This document shows, one piece after another, positions 30,947-41,843 of a DNA stretch of 64,000 nt. Each line of letters starts with the position of its first letter. Within the stretch, counting starts at the first letter, position 1. The notes beneath the pieces were generated by a model. It ran no database searches and was not told the DNA's origin. It was given only the letters and a program-made list of their open reading frames with translations. Source of the stretch: Alisma plantago-aquatica (lineage: Eukaryota > Streptophyta > Magnoliopsida > Alismatales > Alismataceae); contig OY856411.1 in the NCBI GenBank assembly GCA_963693085.1, positions 1,353,384,050 through 1,353,448,049 of the forward strand, in the 5' to 3' direction. The position numbers and the translations under genes are program-made.

Positions 30947-32278
30947 TGACTGGCCTAAATCGCGCGTCCTAAAATTGGAGGATGATTTGAGGTAGTCGAA
31001 CTTTTACATTTATAAACCCGAATCCTTCTAGGCCCCCGCGCGCAACTTTGTTTACGGGGTCGGAGTAGATATACGGGGTCGAACACAGGGACAAGGGGTA
31101 GTGTTGAGAACCCAGAATCAACACGCTACACTCCGGCAGGTATAAAGAGATGATAAATTCCCCAGTAGGGAAGCATAAAGATGTCACGAACAAAACAAGA
31201 AAACTATCTCCAAGTGGAGTTACTAGAAAGATTTAAGGTTTTGGGCATTTAGCAGTTTTTAAGGGTTTTCATGCAACATAAACAGAAGGATAACACTAGA
31301 GTCAGAGCAAGGTACGAAGGATAAAACTACTGCAAAACAAGCGGCACCAGTAACATCCTGCACCCCTCCTCTCAGAGTGGGCACCTCTAACCAACCCAGA
31401 ATCAGACCAAACACTAGAGCCACAACACAACTCTCAAAGTTGTTGCGATGAGAAAACACGATTCGGTAGCTAAGCGAAACGCGATCCAAAACATGCAAGC
31501 TAGAGTTCGGATATCCAACATAGCAGTCATCCAACATATTGCACCAAGCATAGAGCAGCAAATAATTAAGCATTTCCATTTCTACAGACACTAAAGGGTC
31601 TTAATTACAATGCATAAGTAAGGAATTAAATAATAGAATAAAAGATAAATGTCGTCTTCTTGATGTAGAAGGACGACAGGCTACAGTAACCTTCCCGCCC
31701 GATATTGGACAGGGGCCTAGCCCGATACAGCCGTGTCGGGCGGCACGCTCTCTCAAGCGGCACACATGACGGGCGACTGCATCGCTCAAGGACCTGGCCG
31801 ATACGCTCAAGTCGGGCGCCACACCCTCTCGGGCAGCACGCCTGACGGGCAGAGCGTATCGGGTTCGATATCGTGTCGGGCATGGAGCTGTGTATCCTAC
31901 TGCCGGGCACTGGTGTCGGGCACTCGTGTCGCGTATCTACATTGGCCGATATCGTCTCCCAGTGTCGCCCGGTACAGTCCTAGGTGAACCAGTCCCCTCC
32001 CTCTCGGGATGAGGAAGAGCTCACCTAGCGTCGCCCGGTACGAAAACTGGAGCACGATACGCCTGCTCTCGCAGTCTCCTCCGAAGATCACTTGACTGTC
32101 CGAAAACTGAAGTGGCCGGGCTTGTCCGAACTGTCTAAGCTGTCTTTTCGGCTCCCTGTAGCTGTTATTTATAGGCAGCTGGTCTGGAGAAGGTATGGTG
32201 CTCGAAGCGCCACATGTCCTCCTTTCCGCCGTTCAGATGGTGGTCGGCTGACACGGGTGTCGCCCGGTATCGCCTGAC
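30947..32278 (-). repeat. Athila-like 5' LTR, outer end truncated
   Basis: Matches 20903 to about 22310 of the other LTR, then stops where the host repeat resumes. About 400 bases of the U3 end are missing, and an internal block of about 87 bp is absent near 31395. TATA-like CTATAAATA on the minus strand lies at 32166-32174. Confidence 0.85.
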
Positions 32279-32650
32279 ACAATATTTTTAGTATTGTAAT
32301 CCGTACATTTAACCCTGATTTTTGACTTTGCACATAAATGTATAGAAACTTGATTTTAGTCGAGTCAGGCGTTATGTGCAGTCCCAAGGTGGAATAAAAA
32401 TATTTTCATACTTTTTTTAAACGAGACACACTGTGCTAATTTATATCTCGTACATTTATTGATGACTTTTGGCATTGTGCTAAATATATTCAAGTATTGC
32501 ATCTGAACTTAGTCGTGAAATGGGTACAAACTTACACATAGTCGGATCAGTCGTTATATTGCTAACAAATGGAGAGAAATCATAAAAAAAATATTTTAAA
32601 TTTCAAATCTATTGTTTTGTTTTCAAAATGAGTAATTATTGCATGTAGTT
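32279..32650. repeat. Tandem repeat unit B, right piece, and start of unit C
   Basis: ACAATATTTTTAGTATTG resumes the unit where unit A has ACAATATTATTATTTTTATT. ATGTATAGAAAC, GTCGAGTCAGGCG and CAGTCCCAAGG then match unit A. From 32428 ACTGTGCTAATTTATAT matches ACTGTTCTAATTTATTC at the start of unit B, showing a further degenerate copy. Confidence 0.55.
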
Positions 32651-33122
32651 GGACTAAGGTTCCTTTATGCAACATATGTTTTATTGCAGTAGTTGCATGC
32701 ATGTAAAAAAGATTTACAATAATGTCGCATGAGCAGCAAACGCATTATCAATTTTATGTTCTCGATGCCCGTGTCGCACAATGTGAATTGAATAGTTATT
32801 ACACGCATATTCCCGATGTAAGGGTGTTTACCGTAAATAATTTCCCTAAGGAAATGGTCTTTGTTGCAGCGTTACGCATATCAGGGTCACAGTTTTAGTC
32901 CAAACGGCACTTTGGAGGCTGAAGAGGTTAAGCTTTGTTTTAGAGACTGAGAATGGTAAAGATTTGATTATCAAAACCAACTTCATCGTCTATAAGCTCA
33001 AGATCTTCCAAATCAAGTACATTCTGCCCAACCATGCTTAAGAATAAAATAAGAATGCTTCAAATAGCCTAAGAACTCTTTGTTAGAGCTATGTCATGGA
33101 CTGTAATGCCCAAGACGACAGT
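32651..33122. other. Spacer and likely 3' flank of the minus-strand gene
   Basis: AT-rich. Around 32680-32760 is a weak match to unit-A sequence (TTGCAGTAGTTGCATGCATG). No gene is seen. Confidence 0.35.
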
Positions 33123-34081
33123 TTAACGATCAAAGTCTTCAAGGATCGAATAAATGACAGCTGCATGTTGCTCCTGTTCTTTCATCCTCCAGAATGCTAG
33201 AATCTCATGAAACTGCATCCGAAGAAAAGAAATTTAGTCAGGACATGACGAACGACTTTTGATAATAATGTCTAACTTGCGTTAAAAGGTACTATTTAAT
33301 GAAAAATTAACATACACTGCTGTTTTCTCTTGGGATCAGGACGGGTGGAAGGGAACGGCTGCGCCTACGGTACTGCCTCTTCTTCGTCTCACATTGCCCA
33401 GTCGGTGGACTATGGCACCAGTTGTACGTACTAATAAGATCATCAAAATTCTTCATATGCTGTTGACCTTCATGTACCTCGTGGCCCTGGCTGGCCATCT
33501 GCTCCCCCACTACTGAGGATGTACTGTCAAGTGGTGGGGAGATCTTGGGGTCATCTAAATTGTTGGAGGCGGTTTCCTCACAGAAACTAGCTTGCAATTG
33601 TATGCTATCAGCAACTGCCGTCGGCTTGGAGCTTCTACTAGTGCCGATGAAAGCAGTGGTTTTCAAGAAAAGCCTTGTCAACAGGAAGAAACAAGACGCG
33701 ACGAGAAATGTGAAGGGGATGAACATGAAAGGGGAGTTGGACAAGGAAAGCCCAAGGCAGTAAAGTGCAAGGATTGACAGCCAGATAGTACGACTGAGGT
33801 TCCGCAAGTACATGGACTCTGGTGTCGGTTGCTCTACAGAAGGCCGTTGCATTTGCAGCTTCATGCTTGACAAAAGGGGGTCTATGGAATTCTGTCAGCG
33901 TTTGCTGGGGCGCCGGATGGAATCTGAATCTCAAGACGAAGCAGGCAAAACGCTATATATAATTTTATAGTGATGCAGTGAAGCTTGGGTATGTCAGGAG
34001 TGTTACCGCGCTATTGCTCTTCTCTAAGATTTGAATTTGGTGTTGCCCATCCACCCACGATGTGAAGAACTCATTCGCCAT
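33123..34081 (-). CDS. Probable three-exon host gene for a small membrane protein
   Basis: The model has exons 34081-34007, 33891-33316 and 33212-33123 on the minus strand, 246 residues. ATG 34081 starts MANEFFTSWVDGQ. The first donor is GCG|GTAACA and its acceptor is GCTGACAG|AATTCC. The second donor is AGT|GTATGTT and its acceptor is TTTTCTTCGGATGCAG|TTT. Both introns are phase 0 and the frame stays open to TAA 33125-33123. Two adjacent hydrophobic segments (TIWLSILALYCLGLSL and PFMFIPFTFLVASCFFLLTR, about residues 60-101) suggest a membrane hairpin. The C-terminal half is Ser/Gln/Arg-rich and hydrophilic. The region is GC-richer than its flanks. I do not recognise the family. The first acceptor is the weakest part of the model, and further upstream exons are possible. 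Confidence 0.5.
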
Positions 34082-34310
34082 CGGTGGGCCGTTGCCCAGC
34101 TGAGCTATTTGTTTGCTTCGGTGTATTGCGATTGTAACGGGTGAATTCACGATATAAACTTATATTGTGAAACTACACTATTGTGAAACAAATCATCCCT
34201 GCTTCTCTTACTTGATAACTCTTTATCTTTTACGAATGATTAATTATAGTATTCAGAACCAATTGGGCCGGTTCTGGTAGTTCAGATAGAACTGTTCGGA
34301 GTTACAATAA
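34082..34310 (-). promoter_or_regulatory. Likely 5' region of the minus-strand gene
   Basis: Upstream of ATG 34081. On the minus strand, AATATAAGTTTATATCG near 34152-34170 is TATA-like. The MITE at 34311 lies 230 bases upstream of the start codon. Confidence 0.3.
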
Positions 34311-34722
34311 GGGCCTATTTGCTAGGGTGTAGTCCGGTGTGATTTACTGATTCAGAAAACAGGTCATCGATAATCATATGACTACATATATTATATCTGG
34401 TATGATGTACTCCAGGTTCCGTGTTTCCGCCTGCAGCTATTTGGTAGGTAGACCACAACATGACAATAGCATGCATGATGCACCAGAAAAGGCTTGTATG
34501 TCTGTGTACAGCCTGTAAAGCTCCGCCTGGACCTGCAAATGCACCTGACTCCCCCCATTTTCTGCGCGGTACCAATTCCGTGATTTTACGGACAAAAGTG
34601 AAGTTGGATGCAGAACCAATTCTATCAACTACACCCGAAAGCACCCTACCAAATAAAATATAAAACGGAAAAGTGAACAATTAATTGTAATGAAATTTAA
34701 GAACCTCCTACCAAACAAGTCC
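34311..34722. mobile_element. Tourist-like MITE (PIF/Harbinger)
   Basis: Left end GGGCCTATTTGCTAGGGTG; right end on the minus strand GGACTTGTTTGGTAGGAGG, about 14 of 19 matching. Flanked by TAA at 34308-34310 and TAA at 34723-34725, the TWA-type duplication of PIF/Harbinger elements. 412 bp, no transposase. Confidence 0.7.
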
Positions 34723-35269
34723 TAAGTATATTGGTGATGTTTATCAATTGTACTATTGAGACACCTAATAGACTTCCGCATGAAATTAGTCACATGCATA
34801 CATACGTTTATATGTGCAACGATACAGTCGATATTAATTATCAATTAATGTTTTCTGATACTTATTGGTTTTATAACATTGGAAGTATTATCATATGGTT
34901 TTTAATAATAGTTATTATTTTGCCCGATGTTGGATTCTTACCTTACTTTACACCACCGCTCAATCATAAATTATATACCACAATGCAATCTTTTTATATT
35001 GACATTGGATCGATTTACCTAACCTATATACTTACCTTAATTTGAAATGCCTTTTTCATAATTTTTTAAGATGCTTACAAATTGAAATTGTTGTTTATAA
35101 TGTTCTTTATCTCAAATAAATATCTATAAAATGGGTCATTATTTGTCATATGTCACACATAGGAAGTTCAAGCTCTAAACCGAGAATGATTGTCCTAGTA
35201 CTATGAACATGCACCTGTTGACAACTTCTTGATAGTTTGGCAGATCCAAACTTTGTTTACTGTATCAAA

Positions 35270-37200
35270 AAAAAAAGCTAAAGAGAACACATGAAGAAAT
35301 ATTATAATTTCAAATTCAATACTTACACGTAAAATTAAAATTTAAAATGTAGAAATAACGATTTTACATGTGATTTTGCATTTAGGGAAAGAAGAGACAC
35401 ATTTTGCTAAGATGCTAAGAGAACATATCCAAATTTTCTAACAAATCGTTAGAATTTACAGCGAGGAAATAGATCCCATGTTTCATATTACATATCATGA
35501 AACACTTGAAGATATTGGACTCTCTATGCATACCAATCGCAACTTGGTGAACTTAAACACCTAATTTCGTGTGTGCATTGGTGCATATTCAACAAATCAA
35601 CTAGACTAGTACTCGTCTTCCAATAGTATCCATGAAAGAATGATAATGGAACCATGAGTACTTTGGCAAGAAGTTGATTCAATATACATAAACTTCAACG
35701 AACCTATATATCTTAGCATAATTCCCTACATTGGAATGAAAAGTCATTGAATACGAGTCTCAAACTCAAACGTTATGCTGTTTTTTTATTAACTTTACCA
35801 TGAGTAACAGTAATAAAGATGTACAGTGGTGCTTAGCCATTAAATCGGCCATGCAAGAACTGCAATAAGCTAGAAAATTGTTGCTTGATCCACCAAGTAG
35901 GCATAGATAGAGATCTCAAAATTGATTTGCAATGTATAGAAATTAAATCACTAAGCAATCAATCCCTTTTGGTAGAAATAAAAATAAGCCTTAGACATAT
36001 TATTCCATAAATGTATAATATGGTGCGCACTTACTTAACTCGCAAAAAGAAATACGTACGCGATGAAAAGTCAATACCGTATGGTTAAAGCTGCTTAGTA
36101 TCAGCATCCCCAACAGCCACACAACCAAGAAATGACCCAAAGCAACAATATATTCCCTAACTAGGACACAAATGGTTCGTATATAGGCTTTGTAAAGCAT
36201 GAATGAGTAAGAAGTATACAAAGATAATGTGATATTATATGGAAACTCCTGGAACTAGGTAAACCATCATACAAAGGAACATGAGAAACAGAAATAGGCA
36301 TCTTACTTCGATGATAAAGTCAACAGGTAATGACTTGACTTAGATAAGGCATTATTTCACAACTACGAGCAAAAGTTTGGCTTATACAAGCTTTATAATG
36401 ATGACATGGATGCCATATCCGTGATTAATCCCAAAATGTTTGGCATCTCTAAGGAAAGTATGGACACCGAACCTCCTTTAATAAAGAGTCACTCTTGCAT
36501 TGACATGTTTGAAAGAAGGAAAGGTGAATTAATAAACAATGCGATTATAAAATCTAATAAAACATTGTATTGTCTCTTATGCAAAACTATAATGGATATT
36601 GAATATAGTCAGTTACCTAGTATGACCAGATACATGGCCTACACATGCATAGAAGGGTGTGTGGTCTACATAATCATCTAGTGACCACTTGAACAAATGT
36701 GTAATGAATCTTCCACATATATTGGTTTGTAGGAAGCTAAAGTTTAGTAGTGTGAGATTAAAGGTTTCCACATACACGCTCAAAGGAAACATAAACCTTC
36801 TTTTACAAGGCTTCTATGTAGAACATATATGTGGCATAAATCCAATATTCTTCCACAGAGCCCAAAATTGAATTTCTCAAACAAAACAACCATCATATTA
36901 TGCTTACAGAATGATACATTTTGGGTATGAACTAGCATATGATTTCTCTAATATTTCTCCTTGCATGAACTCGTTATACATCTTAAAATTGAAATTCATG
37001 TGCTTATGTGTCCACTGGTAGAACCATAAAAATTATATCGGAATGGACTCTAGGCTTGATGCATTAACAAGAATGACTCAATATGCTTATCTTGACTGCT
37101 TTTGGGAACAACTGATTCTTCTATAATATCCTCGGTGTATCAACAAGTTTCTTGAAAATCATCAAGAATATACAACTATTTCCAATTCTAGGACTGAGTT
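35270..37200. repeat. Diverged duplication, copy 1
   Basis: Aligned blocks to copy 2 include TTTTGCATTTAGGGAAAGAA (35373), the CAACTTGGTGAACTTAAACACCTAAT region (positions 35540-35565), AACAAATCAACTAGACTAGTA and GAAGCTAAAGTTTAGTAGTG (36733). The offset is about 3320 bases before 35.8 kb and about 2400 after 36.7 kb, so copy 1 has roughly 920 extra bases between. Confidence 0.6.
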
Positions 37201-38619
37201 GACAATGTTTTCTTGTCAAGTGATGGTCAATGAATTATTATATTAAGAATATATAAGATAAAATAAGCTCGATACATCAATAAATTTCAAGTCGTTCATG
37301 AGACAGTTTGATACTACCTATTTGAACCTAATTTGTGGGTTATGTAGTCAGATACTTTCATTTACGAACACCTGTGAACAATCAATGGGCCTAAAAATGA
37401 AACTTTTAGATTTATTTAAAGTTTTTCATACTTATCATATTGGTTAAATTATCTTTAAATCCAATAAAGTCAATGTCGTGAGTAGATTCTAGCGTTTACA
37501 TCTACATATTATATTTTTTAAGTTGTTGTGAATTCTCATGATTTAGGACTGAATAATATAGAAAAGAGTGTCCTCAACAAAACATGCATCAAAAGTCTAA
37601 AATATGATATAACACAATGTCCCCCAAAGTGGGGCTTACATCACAATTTTCATGCAAAAGATAAACTATTAAGATAATTCAAGATGTACATGCACATAGT
37701 CATCTTCCTTCATCTTAGTTCGCCTCACTTCAATTCTAATTCCAAGTGCTACTCATATCTTAAGGGCCATGTCTATGAATTTCCCTCAAGGACCATATTG
37801 TGTATGTACTAACAAAGTGCCATGGGCATGTCATTTAGACAAGTATAAAAGTAATTTTATCAAGTGTAAACAAATGAATTCTCTAATCATGATTTCACAA
37901 AGAGGATTCAAGGAATTGTGCATTTTGGATAAGTTATTCAAGAATGTCAAGAAGATTCCTTTCAAGTTAATGAACCATGTTAAATAGATATTCATGAAAA
38001 TTAATAATTATTTGTGGTGCTTTATTATATTCTAGATAAGATTTTGTTGCCATGTTTCTCAAAATCCTAAATGAGAACAACCACATCAAGGTATAAAATA
38101 GTCAAGTAGTGGAATACTTGTTCCATTCTCTTCAAAGATTCGTGGAAGTGTAATTTCACTATTACGAAGTGAGGCTTAACTCTACAAATCAAATAGTATC
38201 ACTATTGTTCCAGACCAATATTTTAATTGGAGGTCTATTTTTCTATGTAACATATAATTACTATAGTAATTAGAGTATTTTAGCAAGCACTAAAAACATT
38301 TACACAATATATAACCAAATCCATCACATGTATATTCCACTAAGGAAGATCAATTGATTTTCAAAAATATAGGTGCAAGTGGAGTATATAAACAAAAAGC
38401 ACAACAAAAGAGTCCATGATATGAAGTATACAAAGACATTCGAAAGTTGTTACAAGATCAATAGCCAAAATATATTATTACTAATCAAGTATAGACATTA
38501 AATTAAAAAAAATGATTATGAGGAAACTTCAAAAAATAAAACCACTTTTAGATGCAACATCCTTAATTTATGTCAACCTCCATACCCAAACAAAAGTAAA
38601 GGTGACACTTTTAGAGACA

Positions 38620-39660
38620 TTGTTTTTTTCAAATTGTCATACTTACAAGAAAACATTATGTTAAAATTTAAAAATAAAAGAGTGAGCTTGTCATTTTGCA
38701 TTTAGGGGAATAAAGACACATTTGAATTAAATTACATTCGAATATATCCAAAATTTCAAATTTCGAAAGTCTTCCAGGAGTGAAAACCCATTCTAAATTT
38801 TAATATTTAGAAACTTTTAAACATTTGAATCAAAATGAATAAGAATTGTAACTCGGTGAAATGAAACATCTAATGCTATTTGTGGATCTACACATATTGA
38901 ATAAATCAATTAAACTAGTATTTGTCTTCAAATACTTAACACGAAGAAAAGATAAGTAGGATCATGAGTACTTGGTTAAAAGTTAAATTTCACATACATA
39001 GACTTCACATATCAAAACCTTATCAGAAACATCCCTTATATATCAGTGTGAGAATTCATAGAGATTAGTTTCTGACCCAAATGATATAGTGTTTATTTCT
39101 TATAATTTTATTAATAGGTACATGATCTGGAGGGAAGCTAAAATTGAGTAGTGTGGGGATAAAAGTTTTCACTCACAATACAAACTCAAAGCATCAATAA
39201 CCTTTTCTATAAGGATGATATATTAAACATACATGTGACATACATTCAAAGTTCATCCATGGAGTATAAAATTGATATCTCTCAAAGTAAACTACCATCC
39301 AATATACTTTCCATAAAGGTATGATTCAGGTGTGAACTATTGGTTAACTTCTCTAACATTATCCTTGTAAGAACAAGGTGACCATACATCTTAAATTGCC
39401 ATAATTTATAGGTATCCTTTACTAGAACCATACCAGATTTGGAAAGGATCTTTATATTTGATCCAATACAATAGTTAGTGTATATGTTCATCATGACTAC
39501 TTTTGGGGGATATTCATTTCTTCTATTGTATCTTCATTATATAAATCAATTCCTTGGAATCAACAAGAATATACTACTAACATTCTATTGTAAAACTTGA
39601 TGTCATTAGGTTGTATTCTCTTTCTTAGTTGTGATCATGATTTTTTTGTTTAATAATAGA
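38620..39660. repeat. Diverged duplication, copy 2
   Basis: Partner of 35270-37200. It holds TTTTGCATTTAGGGGAATAA (38693), ATAAATCAATTAAACTAGTA and GAAGCTAAAATTGAGTAGTG (39134). Many substitutions and indels indicate an old event. Nature of the repeat unknown. Confidence 0.6.
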
Positions 39661-41843
39661 TATAGCATGAGAAAGATAACTAAATAAGTGTCATTTAGTT
39701 TAGGTGACATATTGATGATACCATATCCAACCTATTTTGTTGGACCTCTAGTTTTCATGGTTCAGTTGTTGTAACATACCGAATTGTGGGTACTAAATCT
39801 TGTTTCAGTTATAATGCATATCATTCCCAAAACTTAAGTTCACTTACAAAGTGATCCTTTATTCTAACTATTTTTCTTTTATATTGATCAAGAATAATGA
39901 CATTTTACGCTAAGTAGTTCCTGCTTAAATTTATATTAAATAAATGTTTTCATTCTCCTCATTTGAGAAGTATTAACAAAATAGTCCCTTGAATCTTCAT
40001 CACATCAATCAGCACAATATGGTATCCTTGTGTTCAAATAATTTGAGCAGACATTATAATTTATTAATACACCTAATTTGTCAACTAAAAACTTCAAATT
40101 ATATTAAAACAAATACTTAAATAAATGGATATCTATTTTAGGATATTTAACTCTTGGAAAATAAACTTGGACAAGTTGTATCTCTAATATAGGAAGCTAA
40201 CTTTTACAAATTAGGTGATTAGAAGAGAAACTAGAATTAAAAGGTGCCATAAAATGTTTTATGTAAAAATAATAAGTAATACATATAGAAACATGTTTAT
40301 CGTTAATAAGTGATATAGGATCAACAGAGATGACTGGGCCACATTCTTCTCTTCTATAACAGTTACAAAAACCCTACATTACCTTCTAACTTCTCTTGAT
40401 GATTCATATGACCTATTGACTCAAACGTTACTCTCCCTAATTCCATTAACATTTCTGTAACACTTTTACCTCCAAGACATAAAACTATAAACCCATTGAC
40501 ACACATATAAGAATGGATCACCATCATCAACCAATGATGAAGAAAATAGGTCGGTACATTATAGACCTTGTAGATACACTAAACCTCATAGCTACTATCT
40601 CCCTCACTCCTAGACACCTAGAAGTAGTCAATGTCACCTTCATCCAAACTCCTCAATGACTCAAAAGAACCATAACCTACCATAGTGGCTTTAAACCTAC
40701 TACAACCCACTCGACCATCTCTGAAACTTGAAAACTTTAGAGATTTTTATATGGAAGTTCATACACCCTACCTCCTCTCACTCATCACACAACAACTTGA
40801 ATGTTTTTGGGATACCTCATCTAGACTCCAATCATCTATGCCTACCAGACACCATGATAGATGTGCTCGATCTACATCTAGATCTCATTCCATTAATCAG
40901 ATGGCAATAAACACCATACCTTGTCACCACTTCAAGTAAACCATCATTATTCAGTATTTCATGTTTTCAAGGACTCTAAAGGATTTGAAGATCTCTCATT
41001 TAGATTTGGTCACTGAGATCTACTTGGATTTCCATATCCAACTAAATACAACTTTGAAAATACACCTATGGAAACTCTCACCACCACCTCACGCCCTTCA
41101 TTGTGCATATCCATCTTCAACATTGATCTCAGGAACACAAAGACATGTTGGATCTAACTTTTTTCACAAATGAATAGAGCCCCCACCTTATACATTAAGA
41201 ATAGTAGGTTTGAGTTCTTCCTATATTTTAGATTTTAGAAAAGCTAATTGATAATTTGAAGACAAACTGAATATTGCATATATAAACCATACACTCATTC
41301 CTAATGACGTAAATACACTACAACTATCAGTATTACAATGGTATATGTATTAGACAACTAATTCCATGCTTTAGATAGTTATCATGTACTATTTACATTG
41401 TTTTGATAATAATCTATTAAATGAAACATAATAATTATCTAGACATATAGAATGAAGTATACTTATTCATGTTGATAAATTTGAGGATTAATTAAAAACA
41501 TATTGTGTTAGGATGATGTGTACATAAGTTAGTATATGCATGTAACTAGAAATTCAGTGATGGACATGGAACACATGCTAATCTCATATTTATCATGTGT
41601 GGAAATGATAGGTGTATACAAATGTATTTTATGATATTCAGATTTACAATATGAATATAAGTGATATGCATATCTATATGTAGCTTATATTGAATAAATT
41701 AAAATATGAGAATAAATATGTATAGGAAAGTTTCTTAAGCAAGTGTAAGGATGGTTGACTTATATTTTGATATAATATTATAATAATATATTGGAGTAGA
41801 ATATATTATTCTCACCCAATCTAAATTTTTTGGTAAATACATA

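Larger units (their letters stand above)
20903..32278 (-). mobile_element. Athila-like Ty3/gypsy element without pol, carrying Ulp1-like domains
   Basis: The element is 11.4 kb and transcribed on the minus strand. LTRs lie at 20903-22716 (complete, 1814 bp) and 30947-32278 (truncated at its outer end). The primer site is a tRNA-Asp type and a polypurine tract adjoins the left LTR. It encodes gag (30662-29044) and a long second gene (27755-23761) with an ATHILA ORF1-like domain and two Ulp1-like domains. No protease, reverse transcriptase, RNase H or integrase is present. Gag is followed within 100 bases by the GGGAGGCAACCCGAG-type motif that I associate with the region after pol in this group. 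It is therefore a non-autonomous element that would need enzymes in trans. Because the outer end is truncated there is no target duplication. Confidence 0.88.
34726..41843. other. AT-rich gene-free block
   Basis: Seven kilobases without a credible coding frame. It contains a diverged internal duplication (35270-37200 and 38620-39660). Short open frames around 40685-41173 are Ser/His/Leu-rich, overlap each other and have no domain. Confidence 0.55.

Noticed and set aside
40685..41173. Gene near 40.7-41.2 kb
   Set aside because: Three overlapping short frames in different phases, no domain, AT-rich flanks.
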